From an uncultured Shimia sp. (GTDB lineage: Bacteria > Pseudomonadota > Alphaproteobacteria > Rhodobacterales > Rhodobacteraceae): a DNA stretch of 64,000 nt. Shown here one piece after another: positions 1-7,683 of the stretch. The position numbers and the translations under genes are program-made. The stretch spans positions 310,001 to 374,000 of the forward strand of contig NZ_CANMJE010000003.1 of assembly GCF_947498095.1 (NCBI RefSeq). Direction: 5' to 3'. The stretch's first letter is position 1. Every line of letters starts with the position of its first letter. The notes under the pieces are model-generated. The model worked only from the letters and a program-made list of their open reading frames with translations, did not search any database and had not been told where the DNA came from.

Positions 1-1022
1 ATAAAGCCGCCAGCCGCCCCGGCTTGACCGGCGCTAAGCTGGCCGCCAGAGGTGTTATGAGGGAAGTTTCCGGTGATGGTGAGATCGTGGTTGCGCACGA
101 AGTCGGGGGCGCCGCCCTTGGAGCAAAAACCAAGGTCCTCGATCTGCATCATCGAGATGACGGGGTAATCGTCATAAGTCTGCAAAAGGTCGATGTCTGT
201 GGGCGCGCACTGGGCTTGGTTGTAAAGCTCGTCAATGTCGACCGTCCAGCCGCCGCGCAGTTGGATGGGGTCACTGGCGTGGGCATTGTGGCGTTCGATG
301 GCGCCCTCGATAGTGGCATAGCGCAGGCCGCGTTTTTGTGCTTCGTCCACGGTCATGACCAGAAAGGCCTCGGACCCCGCGCAGGGCATGACACAATCAA
401 ACAGCGCGATAGGGTCAGCGATGGGGCGGGCATCAATGTATTGCTGCAGCGTCAGGGGTTTCTTCATCAAAGCCCCGGGGTTCTTCAGGGCATTATCGCG
501 TTGGGCGACCGCGATACGGCCAAAATCTTCGCGGGTGGCGCCGTACTCGTGCATGTAACGGTCTGTCAGCAATGCAAAATTCGCGTTGGGGCCGCCAAAG
601 CCATAAGGATAAGACGCGTCCATTGCGAAGCGCGAAAAAGACGAGAGCAGCGCGCGGAAGCTGTCGATGTGGTTGGTGTCGCCCGAGACGCAGGCAACAA
701 TGTCGGCATCGCCGGATTGCACCGCGCGGGCGGCCTTGCGCAGCGAGATCACACCAGACGCGCCACCCATGGGAATGTGGTCCAGCCAGCGGGGGCTGAG
801 GCCGAGGTGCTGGGTCAGGCCGACGGCGGTGTCGGGAAAAAGCGTGAAACTGGCCACGGAAAACCCATCAAGATCGGCCGGTTTCAAGCCCGCAGCATCC
901 AACGATCCACGCAGCGCGCGGGCGATCCACCAATGGGCGGTTTCAATCGAATAGCGCTGATAGGGGATCGACACTGGCGCAACCAGTGCCACGCCCTCGT
1001 ATGATTGCCGGGGTCTGGTCAC
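1..1022 (-). CDS. Thiolase-like protein of the SCP2/Ltp2 (acyl-CoA retro-aldolase) type, 3' end cut by window
   Basis: About 340 codons are visible and the C-terminus runs off the window edge. The conserved C-terminal thiolase glycine block (NTSGGQLSAGQAGAAGG) is present near the edge, and the Asn-Tyr-Pro/Gly-rich core reads as an SCP2-type thiolase (lipid-transfer protein). The position where true thiolases carry the nucleophilic Cys (CASG) reads GGASG (codons covering about 745-775), so Claisen chemistry is unlikely. Cys-less relatives such as steroid Ltp2 are retro-aldolases acting on beta-hydroxyacyl-CoA and need a DUF35 partner, which could lie just beyond position 1. The start is GTG at 1022, overlapping the TGA of the upstream ligase as GTGA; no nearby ATG fits. 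It belongs to the minus-strand oxygenase operon. The family call is firm; the aldolase role is inferred. Confidence 0.85.
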   Translation of the reverse strand, partial: MTRPRQSYEGVALVAPVSIPYQRYSIETAHWWIARALRGSLDAAGLKPADLDGFSVASFTLFPDTAVGLTQHLGLSPRWLDHIPMGGASGVISLRKAARAVQSGDADIVACVSGDTNHIDSFRALLSSFSRFAMDASYPYGFGGPNANFALLTDRYMHEYGATREDFGRIAVAQRDNALKNPGALMKKPLTLQQYIDARPIADPIALFDCVMPCAGSEAFLVMTVDEAQKRGLRYATIEGAIERHNAHASDPIQLRGGWTVDIDELYNQAQCAPTDIDLLQTYDDYPVISMMQIEDLGFCSKGGAPDFVRNHDLTITGNFPHNTSGGQLSAGQAGAAGGF

Positions 1023-2644
1023 GCAACTTGCCTTTTCTTCAGGTGGAGTGTGTTGACAGTTGCGGGATCGGTCAAGAGGGCTGCGGCCATCGCTTTGAGG
1101 TCGGCGCGCTGGATTTTCTGTGTTGAGGTCAGCGGCAAGGCGTCGACAAAGGCGACATAGCCCGGCACTTTGTAATAGGCCATTTGCTCCAGCGCCCAAG
1201 TCACGATCTCTTCAGCCTTGGCCGACGACGGGTTGGCGACAGTCAGACAGGCGAACACTTCGTCTCCGCGTACAAGGTCAGGCACAGGGGCGACAGCGGC
1301 GGCGGCGATATCGGGGTGGCGCATGAGGATGGATTCAACCTCGACCGCCGCGATGTTCTCGCCAGAGCGGCGGATCACGTTTTTCTTGCGGTCGACGAAA
1401 AAGACGAAACCGTCGGCATCGGCGCGAACAACGTCACCAGTGTGGAACCAGCCGTTTTCCCAAGCCTCATCGGTGGCCTCTGGGTTCTTGTAGTATTCGC
1501 TGAAGAAGCCAAGACGCGGGCTGTCGCCCTTGCGGCGGACGAGGAGTTCGCCAGGGTCGCCGGGGGTAACCTCAACGCCTGCGTCGTCGATGATCGAGAC
1601 GTCGAGCCAGTCGGGGACTTGCCCTAGAGCGGATTGGCCGATGAGGCGGTCGTGGGTGTGGTTTGAGATCACTGCGCCTGCACCGGTCTCGGTCATGGCC
1701 CAGGCCTCCATCAGGGGGAAGCCGTAGCGATCCTCAAAGGCCCCGTGCAGTTTGGGATCAACACCTGCTCCAAAGCCAAAACGGACGGTGTGGTCGGTGT
1801 CCGTAGGGGCTGAGTCCATGCCCATCAGCATTGAGGGCATGACACCGAGGTAGTGCAGGCAAGTGGCGCGGCTATCTTTGACGTCTTGCCACCAGCTGCG
1901 GGGATGGAAACGGTCGAGGGCTGTGAGACAACCGCCGACGGTGACCATCGCCATAAAGGAATAGGCCATGGCGTTCATGTGGAAGATCGGCAGGGGCGTG
2001 ATCATGCGCTCGCCCTCGGTCGTCAGCGAGACGATGCCGCCAAGGGTGGAATACCAGCGGCCTACCTCGAGAAAGTAGGCGTTGGCCAGCACACAGCCTT
2101 TGGGTTTTCCGGTGGTTCCAGAGGTGTAAAGCACGGCCGTTTCACGGTGGAACTCATCGGCCACGTCTGCGGCCACCACGGCATTTGCGCGGGGAGAGGG
2201 GAGATGCGCGTTAGGCGTGATGGCCGCAAGGGGGACGCCCGCCGCGTCGGCTGCGGCTTGCAGTTCGGCTTGGCGGGACGGGATGGAGATGATGAGGGCA
2301 GGCTCGGAGTGGCCGATCAGGTACTCCAGCTCGGCCGCGCGCAGGTCGGGGTTGATTGGTACGACCGAGGCTCCGAGTTTGTTGAGCGCGAGCCAGATCA
2401 GGAAAAATTCAGGCCGGTTCTCCAACAAGAGTGCGACGCGCATGCCGGTGCCGTAGCCTGCGTCTGTGAGGCGGGTGGCCCACTGATCGACCGCGTCCAA
2501 TGCCTCGGCAAATGTGATTTCGCCCGGCGCGATGCCGTAGACCTCTGCCGTGGCGGGCAGGACGTTCAGCAAAGGGCGCACTCTGTAGGCGGAGGCCGAG
2601 GCCCGGAAGACCTCGTAAACCGTTTTCGTGTCAGATGGGATCAT
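1019..2644 (-). CDS. AMP-forming acyl/aryl-CoA ligase
   Basis: This 541-residue protein is a full-length ANL-superfamily adenylating enzyme. The phosphate-binding motif YTSGTTGKPKG lies at about residues 173-183, an AMTETGAG-type adenine motif sits mid-protein, the WFHTGD hinge region follows, and the C-terminal catalytic Lys is in TQKIQR (about K510). Such enzymes activate a carboxylic acid with ATP and CoA in the cytoplasm. Its ATG overlaps the TGA of the upstream dioxygenase beta subunit (ATGA at 2641-2644), and its own TGA overlaps the GTG of the thiolase-like gene, so the three are translationally coupled. The substrate cannot be read from sequence; the operon implies an acid that is either the substrate or the product of the Rieske oxygenase. 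Confidence 0.9.
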   Translation of the reverse strand: MIPSDTKTVYEVFRASASAYRVRPLLNVLPATAEVYGIAPGEITFAEALDAVDQWATRLTDAGYGTGMRVALLLENRPEFFLIWLALNKLGASVVPINPDLRAAELEYLIGHSEPALIISIPSRQAELQAAADAAGVPLAAITPNAHLPSPRANAVVAADVADEFHRETAVLYTSGTTGKPKGCVLANAYFLEVGRWYSTLGGIVSLTTEGERMITPLPIFHMNAMAYSFMAMVTVGGCLTALDRFHPRSWWQDVKDSRATCLHYLGVMPSMLMGMDSAPTDTDHTVRFGFGAGVDPKLHGAFEDRYGFPLMEAWAMTETGAGAVISNHTHDRLIGQSALGQVPDWLDVSIIDDAGVEVTPGDPGELLVRRKGDSPRLGFFSEYYKNPEATDEAWENGWFHTGDVVRADADGFVFFVDRKKNVIRRSGENIAAVEVESILMRHPDIAAAAVAPVPDLVRGDEVFACLTVANPSSAKAEEIVTWALEQMAYYKVPGYVAFVDALPLTSTQKIQRADLKAMAAALLTDPATVNTLHLKKRQVA

Positions 2645-3120
2645 GGCAGCAGCTGGATATTCCCAAAAGCGGCGTCGGAGTTTAGGAGTTCCACGCGCTT
2701 GTTGGCGATGCGGAGCTTGCCGTCGACGAGCTTCAATTCATGGGTGGCGGTGATGGCGAGCAGGAATTGCTCGTCTAGCCGGGTTTCGATGTAGTGCATC
2801 GAAGTGTTGGTGACGAAATGGCCTGTGTCGAGGTCAAACTCATCCACAAAGGGGCGCTGGATCACGTGGTGACAGCGGCTTTTGGGCTTTTGGCTGAAGG
2901 TGCGCTCGCCGTTTAGGCGTTCCACCCGCAAACGCCGCATGAAGTCGTCTTCATAGAGCAGCGAAGTGACCAGATCCGGGTCTTTCTGCTTGTAGTCGAG
3001 CGGCATCCAGTAATGACCCTCAGGGATCCAGAGGTCGAGCCATTCCGAGAAACGACCTTCGTCTAGCATGCGGGCTTCGTCATAGATGAAGTCGATGATG
3101 TTGTCGCGGGTCAGGGTCAT
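2641..3120 (-). CDS. Aromatic-ring-hydroxylating dioxygenase, beta (small) subunit
   Basis: The protein has 159 residues, typical of the small subunit of alpha3beta3 Rieske oxygenases (NTF2-like cone fold). Recognisable features are the N-terminal acidic helix with DEARMLDEGRFSEWLDLW, the WMPLDY segment and the central RLERLNG/SRCHHVI-type strands. It has a structural role in the oxygenase hexamer and no metal site of its own. I chose the ATG at 3120 because it overlaps the TGA of the upstream alpha-subunit gene as ATGA (3117-3120); the longer in-frame extension to 3273 only reads the alpha-subunit sequence in another frame. Its presence shows the oxygenase is of the benzoate/biphenyl type with two subunits and not a single-subunit alpha3 enzyme. 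Confidence 0.92.
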   Translation of the reverse strand: MTLTRDNIIDFIYDEARMLDEGRFSEWLDLWIPEGHYWMPLDYKQKDPDLVTSLLYEDDFMRRLRVERLNGERTFSQKPKSRCHHVIQRPFVDEFDLDTGHFVTNTSMHYIETRLDEQFLLAITATHELKLVDGKLRIANKRVELLNSDAAFGNIQLLP

Positions 3121-5453
3121 TCTGCGGCCTCCGTTTCCGGTTCCATGCTCATGGTCATGAACTTGACCCAGGCATTCATCTGGTTGCGCATCTGGCGTTC
3201 GGTGGTGCCATTTTCGACCGCGATTTCGTCGTAGTCTTCTTCCTCGGTATGCAGGCGCTGGATGTTGATCCATTCGGTGCTTTGGGCGTGCAGACCCTCT
3301 TGCGCGCGCTCGTACATTTCCAGATCATCATGACCGACCATGGAGGTCGGCGCGTTGATCAGGCGGTTGTACATGGCGGTGCGTTGCAACAGGTAGTCCG
3401 GCGCACCGACGAGGCGGTAGATATAGCTTTCTACAAGCGTCTTGTCGGGGCCGAGGGGGATGAAGTTCCGCAGCTGCTGAACCGGACCCTTTATCATGAT
3501 GTTGGGCCAGTAGACGGTGTTGTGGCGGTTTTCGCCCAAAGTTTTCGCGGCCTTTTCCTCGCCATAGGCCTCAACCAGGGCATTCCAGTATTCGGGGTCT
3601 TGGGAATAGTCTGAGTGGATCGAGTGGTGCACGCCCGTATGGCCGTGGCCATTGGGCCAGGTGCGGATGCCCATTTCCTCGAAGAACTCATAAGGGCTCA
3701 TGAAGGGGGCGATGATCTCCATCGCCATGGGTTTGGGTTTGTCCGCGGGCCAGTTGGCTTCCTCGAAGAGCCGCACGGCTGTGCCGGCGCTGGATTCATG
3801 GGCCACCATCGGGTGACAGGTGTCGGTTTGGTTGTCGACCAGCATTTTCCAGTTGCACTGGTGCATGTAGCGCAAGGGGGGACCGGCGACTTCCAGACGC
3901 CCAGCGGGCGCGCGGTCGACCATGTTGTCAAAGGACGACATGGCGTCGCCAAAGTAGTCCTCAAAGCTCATGCCCTCTTTGGCGAGGCGGGCAAAGACGA
4001 AGCCGCGGTAATTTTTGACCGCGCCAACGCTTTCCAGACCGTTGTTGGCTTCGCTGTCTTCAAAGTCGGTCTCGGCGTAGCCCTTTTTCAGCGGGATCGC
4101 GAGCAGGCAGCCGTCAGTTTTGAAGCTCCACGCGTGATAGGGGCAGCGGAAGAACTTGCCCGTGTTGCCCGAGCGGTCAATGGCGATCTTGGTGCCTTTG
4201 TGGGGGCAGCGGTTGTAGAGAACGTAGATCTGGTCGTCGGTATGGCGCACCATGATCACGGGCTGATTGCCGATCTGGGTGGTGATGTAATCACCTTGTG
4301 TGAGTGTCTGGCTGTCGTGGCCGACAAAGACCCAGGTGTTGGAGAAGAGATGCTTCATCTCCAGCTCGTAAATCTCTTTGTCGATGTAAGTATCGCGGTG
4401 GACCTGGTGCTGTTGGACCAGCGCCCGGATCGCGTCTGCGTCTGTGGTGTTGTTGCCCATGGTTGATCGTCTCTCAGCGGCGCGGGTTTTGGCCTTGCTG
4501 GCCGGGGCGCCGATGTCGAGTTTCAGACGGTTAGACTTGGCCCGGCTGACGCAGATCTGCATGACTTTGCCGCTGTCGCGTTCGGATTTGGAAAGGACGA
4601 CATCGCGGTGGTCGGGGATGCCCCCGAGGACTTTGGTCTGGCAGATACCGCAATCGCCGCGTTGGCAGTCGAAGGTTGCGTCGATGCCTTTTGCTTCCAG
4701 CACTTCTACGATGGTTTTGTCAGCGGGGATGGTGAAAACCCGGCCGTCCGCAATTTCGACCTCAAAGGGCTTGTCGCCTTCATGGCCACGGGGAGAGGCG
4801 AAGAGTTCAAAGTGGATGTGATCCTTGGCGATGCCCTGAGCTTCGGCCAACTCGCGCACCGCCTCGATCATGCCTTTGGGGCCACAGCAGAAGAAATGGG
4901 CGCCAGAGGGGGCGTCAGCGATGATCGATTGGAGATCCATCTGGCTTTCGTTGTCAAACCAGAGCGTGAGCGCGTCAGCAAAGCGAGCAGTCAGGGCACC
5001 GGCAAAGGCGCAGTTTTCGCGGGAGCGGGTGGCGTAATGGAATTGGTACCTTGCCCCACGTGCGTGTAATTCCGCTGCGAAAGAAATGATCGGTGTCACG
5101 CCGATGCCGCCTGCGATCAGAATTGTAGGGGCCTCGCTGGAATGCAGTTCGAAGTCGTTCTTTGGCTCAGTTGTCTCGATCGTGTCACCGACTTCGAGCG
5201 CGTGCATGGCTTTGGAGCCACCATCGCCCTTGTCTTCGCGTTGCACGGCAACCTGGAGCTGGCGAGCGTTTCCAGCGCGTCTTTCAAAATCGATCAGCGA
5301 GTAGGAGCGCGTGCCAGCTGCGCCAAGCTCAAAGTCGAGATGCGCGCCTGCAGTGTAATTGGGCAGGGATGCGCCATCGATGGCTTCAAAGGTAAACAGA
5401 TCAATCCGGTCGATAACCGAATCCTTTGCCGTGAGTTTGAGCGTCAAAGTCAC
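3117..5453 (-). CDS. Natural fusion of FMN/2Fe-2S reductase and Rieske dioxygenase alpha subunit
   Basis: The 778-residue open frame joins two complete proteins. Residues 1 to about 320 form a phthalate-dioxygenase-reductase/VanB-type NAD(P)H reductase. It has a flavin-binding RSYSL motif, the nucleotide-binding GGIGVTP at about 114-120, and a C-terminal plant-type ferredoxin with C263, C268, C271 and C301. A short linker follows. From about residue 332 it is an oxygenase alpha subunit: Rieske ligands C416, H418, C437 and H440, then the mononuclear-iron site with D544, H547 and H552. The position that is usually Glu in the NWK-E bridge reads Asp540. Electrons would pass from NAD(P)H to the ring-hydroxylating iron within one chain. 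An ATG at 4460 (residue 332), with GAGAG ten bases upstream, could also start a free alpha subunit. An out-of-frame TGA at 4474-4476 hints at an ancestral two-gene layout. Domain calls are secure; whether the fusion is expressed intact is not. Confidence 0.9.
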   Translation of the reverse strand: MTLTLKLTAKDSVIDRIDLFTFEAIDGASLPNYTAGAHLDFELGAAGTRSYSLIDFERRAGNARQLQVAVQREDKGDGGSKAMHALEVGDTIETTEPKNDFELHSSEAPTILIAGGIGVTPIISFAAELHARGARYQFHYATRSRENCAFAGALTARFADALTLWFDNESQMDLQSIIADAPSGAHFFCCGPKGMIEAVRELAEAQGIAKDHIHFELFASPRGHEGDKPFEVEIADGRVFTIPADKTIVEVLEAKGIDATFDCQRGDCGICQTKVLGGIPDHRDVVLSKSERDSGKVMQICVSRAKSNRLKLDIGAPASKAKTRAAERRSTMGNNTTDADAIRALVQQHQVHRDTYIDKEIYELEMKHLFSNTWVFVGHDSQTLTQGDYITTQIGNQPVIMVRHTDDQIYVLYNRCPHKGTKIAIDRSGNTGKFFRCPYHAWSFKTDGCLLAIPLKKGYAETDFEDSEANNGLESVGAVKNYRGFVFARLAKEGMSFEDYFGDAMSSFDNMVDRAPAGRLEVAGPPLRYMHQCNWKMLVDNQTDTCHPMVAHESSAGTAVRLFEEANWPADKPKPMAMEIIAPFMSPYEFFEEMGIRTWPNGHGHTGVHHSIHSDYSQDPEYWNALVEAYGEEKAAKTLGENRHNTVYWPNIMIKGPVQQLRNFIPLGPDKTLVESYIYRLVGAPDYLLQRTAMYNRLINAPTSMVGHDDLEMYERAQEGLHAQSTEWINIQRLHTEEEDYDEIAVENGTTERQMRNQMNAWVKFMTMSMEPETEAAE
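4458..4475 (-). promoter_or_regulatory. Possible internal ribosome-binding site and ATG for a free oxygenase alpha subunit
   Basis: Inside the fusion gene, GAGAG (4471-4475, minus strand) precedes an ATG at 4458-4460 by ten bases. The residues after this ATG match the usual N-terminus of ring-hydroxylating alpha subunits. The spacing is slightly long, so the site is weak. It would let one mRNA make both the fused and the free oxygenase. Confidence 0.4.
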
Positions 5454-5538
5454 TTGTTTTTCCTCCCGCTGTGCGCCCGACGTTGCGGACCCATGGCTAT
5501 GCTGACTGATCAGGGCTCGAATCAGAGCTTAGCAAGTT

Positions 5539-5550
5539 TATTTGCAAATA
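5539..5550. promoter_or_regulatory. Perfect 12-bp palindrome, candidate MarR operator
   Basis: TATTTGCAAATA is a perfect palindrome in the AT-rich gap between the first marR gene and the reductase-oxygenase gene. Its TTGCAA core recurs as TTGCATGCAA between the two marR genes. MarR dimers usually bind palindromes of about this size. Confidence 0.5.
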
Positions 5551-5574
5551 CATATTAAATTTCATGTAATATGT
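5550..5574. promoter_or_regulatory. Inverted repeat ACATATTA-N9-TAATATGT, candidate operator
   Basis: Two perfect 8-base arms with a 9-base spacer abut the preceding palindrome, about 100-120 bases upstream of the oxygenase start. The position, just downstream of a marR gene and upstream of a catabolic operon, fits an operator or an overlapping AT-rich promoter. Confidence 0.5.
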
Positions 5575-5588
5575 CAAAACCTCGTTTG

Positions 5589-6059
5589 TCACCTGGCTTG
5601 ATCCACGTTGTCGAACATCTTGCTAAGCGTCCGCAAAGTGGTTTTTCGGTCTTCCTCGGAAATGCCCTGCATCATCTTGTTATTCATGCCCAAAATGACG
5701 GGCCAGACCTTTTCGGACATCTGATGGCCTTTGTCGGTGAGGTAGACTTGGCGAATGCGACTGTCGTCTTCGTGGACTTTTCGAAAGATCAATCCATCGG
5801 TTTCCAGACGGTCAAGTGCGTGACTCATCGTGGGTTGCTCGGAAATTGTATGAGAGCAGAGATCGTTGACGGTCAGACCCGGAAAAACACGCAGTGCTGC
5901 GATGACCCGCGTCGCAATTGTATTCAGCTTCACGGACTTCAATTCAGTTCGGATTGCCTTCATGTAACGGTGGCTGATCCGGGTTAACAGATAGGATGGA
6001 AGGCCGCGCAGATCGTCTGGCTGTTGTTCGGGATCGGTGGGGGTCTTGGCTTCGGACAT
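5589..6059 (-). CDS. MarR-family transcriptional regulator (first of two paralogs)
   Basis: A 156-residue winged-helix regulator. The helix-turn-helix core (LTVNDLCSHTISEQPTMSHALDRLE) and the wing (EDDSRIRQVYLTDKG) are intact. MarR proteins are dimeric cytoplasmic repressors that usually release DNA on binding aromatic acids or their CoA esters. I chose the ATG at 6059 because GGAG sits five bases upstream of it; the in-frame ATG six codons earlier has no comparable site. It lies in the same direction as, and immediately upstream of, the oxygenase operon, with palindromes in the gap, so control of that operon is the natural inference. The second MarR, divergently encoded, shares the YLLxRIS N-terminal helix and the overall layout. 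Confidence 0.88.
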   Translation of the reverse strand: MSEAKTPTDPEQQPDDLRGLPSYLLTRISHRYMKAIRTELKSVKLNTIATRVIAALRVFPGLTVNDLCSHTISEQPTMSHALDRLETDGLIFRKVHEDDSRIRQVYLTDKGHQMSEKVWPVILGMNNKMMQGISEEDRKTTLRTLSKMFDNVDQAR

Positions 6060-6186
6060 GTGGACTCCGCTTTGCAAAACCGACGGGCAGTGTCGGTGAC
6101 GACCTTGGGCGTGGTGCGGTCAGATTAAGCGGTCAAAGTTGAAATTGCTACTACCGGCTGTGCCTTATGTGGCCATTTCATTGCGC

Positions 6187-6196
6187 TTGCATGCAA
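6187..6196. promoter_or_regulatory. Palindrome TTGCATGCAA between the divergent marR genes
   Basis: A perfect 10-bp palindrome lies in the 219-bp space between the two divergent marR genes, inside a looser ATTGC-N8-GCAAT repeat. It shares TTGC/GCAA half-sites with the palindrome upstream of the oxygenase gene, as expected for an autoregulated MarR. Confidence 0.45.
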
Positions 6197-6278
6197 TTTT
6201 GGGTTGTTGTTTGGACGGCTCAATGGGATGCTTGCGGCAAAGTAGGGCCGCAATGGTCGTTGATAGGAATTAAGTGCG

Positions 6279-6782
6279 ATGTCTCGGGGAACAGAGCTGG
6301 ATCATGGTCTTGCTGATGTTGGCGTTGAACCGTCTTTGGGCGAAATCGGGCTATCCAGTTTTATTCCATATCTTCTGAACCGGATATCCTCGAGTTGGAA
6401 TATGGAGCTGCAGGACCCTTTGCGGCGGCAAAAGCTCAACACGGTTCGGATGCGGACACTCGCTGTTTTGACCATCAAGAACGGGCTGTCGATCAAGGAA
6501 CTGATCCAGCTCACCGTGATTGAACAATCTACGTTAAGCCGGGCTTTGGATGCGTTGGAAAATCAGGGCATGATCGAGCGTATTGCGTCAGAGGATGATC
6601 GCCGTGTGCGCACGATCCACATCACCGAAGATGGTCGTGCCTCGTTCGCGCGGCTTTGGCCGGATATGCATAGGGAATATCAGGATATGCTGGCCGGGAT
6701 TGATGAGGATGAACGGCTTGCGTTGATCCAGACCCTGCACAAGATCCTCAAAAATTTCGGCATTCGCGAACCCGGAAAGTGA
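6279..6782 (+). CDS. MarR-family transcriptional regulator (second paralog)
   Basis: A 167-residue winged-helix protein with the recognition helix region LSIKELIQLTVIEQSTLSRALDALENQG and a wing containing EDDRRVRTIHITEDG. It starts with ATG at 6279 after an AGGAA about ten bases upstream. It is divergent from the first marR gene and resembles it along its length (FIPYLLNRIS against LPSYLLTRIS), so the two probably arose by duplication. It lies directly upstream of the SDR gene on the same strand, separated by 163 bp that contains two dyads. It may control the SDR gene, the divergent operon or both. The ligand is unknown. Confidence 0.87.
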   Translation: MSRGTELDHGLADVGVEPSLGEIGLSSFIPYLLNRISSSWNMELQDPLRRQKLNTVRMRTLAVLTIKNGLSIKELIQLTVIEQSTLSRALDALENQGMIERIASEDDRRVRTIHITEDGRASFARLWPDMHREYQDMLAGIDEDERLALIQTLHKILKNFGIREPGK

Positions 6783-6864
6783 CGCGTTTGGCGTGGTTCC
6801 AGGGCGGCGCTCCAGCGAAGTGACTTGCAAAATTCAATTGATTAAAATGAAAAATCATATAAAT

Positions 6865-6896
6865 TCTCTCAATGTGAGAGACACGACTTTGGTGTC
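6865..6896. promoter_or_regulatory. Two overlapping dyads upstream of the SDR gene
   Basis: TCTCTCA-N3-TGAGAGA (6865-6881) overlaps GACAC-N7-GTGTC (6880-6896). A TATAAA at 6858-6863 just upstream could be a -10 element, which would place the dyads around the transcription start. The binding protein is not known; the neighbouring MarR is the obvious candidate. Confidence 0.45.
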
Positions 6897-6945
6897 TGTC
6901 AGAGAACGTTTCGGTCCAGAGAGGGGCTGGTAAGGGAGAGGTGTC

Positions 6946-7683
6946 ATGTCCCGATTTAACGGAAAAACTGCTTTGGTAACCGGGGCAAGCGCCGGAATTG
7001 GCAAGGAAATTTCCCAACACCTGCTCGCTGAAGGCGCACGGGTCATTTCGGTATCTCGCCGGGAACTCGAGATAGAGTCAGACAAGGTAACGTCGTTATG
7101 CGTCGACCTTGCGGACCCCGAGGCGGTCAAGGCTTGCGCAGATCATCTTCGCGCTTCTGAGCAGGTCGATATTCTAGTGAACAATGCGGGCGTCGTGCGG
7201 AATACGATGCTGGGGAAGATCACGGATGATGAGTTTGACATGCTGAACAACTTACATGTCCGTGCGGCGATCACCCTGTCTCAGGCGGTTCTGCCGAATA
7301 TGAAGGCGAAGGGATTTGGACGTATCGTCAATATGTCCTCTCGTGCCGTTGTCGGGCTTCAGCAGCGCACCGTCTACGCCGCGACCAAGGCGGCGATGAT
7401 CGCGATGACGCGCACTTGGGCGTTGGAGCTGGGGCCGCTCGGAATTACGGTGAACGCCATCGCGCCGGGCCCGGTTGTGACCGATATGCTGACGACAGAC
7501 ATCCCCGAAGAAAGTGACAAGGCAAAATCACTTGCCGCATCGCTACCGACGCGCCGTTTGGGCAAGGCCGAAGACGTTGCGCGCGCAACGCTGTTTTTTG
7601 CTGATCCGGACAACGGCTGGGTCACGGGGCAGACGTTGTTCGTGTGCGGTGGTGCAAGCTTGGGATCGTTGACGTCGATCTAA
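6946..7683 (+). CDS. Short-chain dehydrogenase/reductase (SDR), FabG-like
   Basis: A 245-residue classical SDR. The cofactor motif TGASAGIG is at about 12-19, NNAG at 79-82, the catalytic Ser at about 131 and YAATK with Tyr144 and Lys148. The C-terminal PGPVVTDM and the GQTLFVCGG segment are normal. It oxidises or reduces a hydroxyl or keto group with NAD(P)(H) in the cytoplasm. The ATG is preceded by GGGAGAGG. It follows the second marR gene, so a dehydrogenation step on a product of the neighbouring Rieske/CoA-ligase pathway (for example a cis-diol or a beta-hydroxyacyl-CoA) is plausible, but the substrate cannot be read from the sequence. Confidence 0.88.
   Translation: MSRFNGKTALVTGASAGIGKEISQHLLAEGARVISVSRRELEIESDKVTSLCVDLADPEAVKACADHLRASEQVDILVNNAGVVRNTMLGKITDDEFDMLNNLHVRAAITLSQAVLPNMKAKGFGRIVNMSSRAVVGLQQRTVYAATKAAMIAMTRTWALELGPLGITVNAIAPGPVVTDMLTTDIPEESDKAKSLAASLPTRRLGKAEDVARATLFFADPDNGWVTGQTLFVCGGASLGSLTSI

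Noticed and set aside
24..1004. Long plus-strand open frame (326 codons) opposite the thiolase-like gene
   Set aside because: It is the antisense shadow of the thiolase-like gene. The minus strand has clear thiolase motifs; the plus-strand translation has no recognisable family, no ribosome site and poor composition.
1853..2794. Plus-strand frame of 313 codons opposite the CoA ligase
   Set aside because: It spans two genes in antisense and has a His/Gly/Arg-rich translation typical of shadows in GC-rich DNA.
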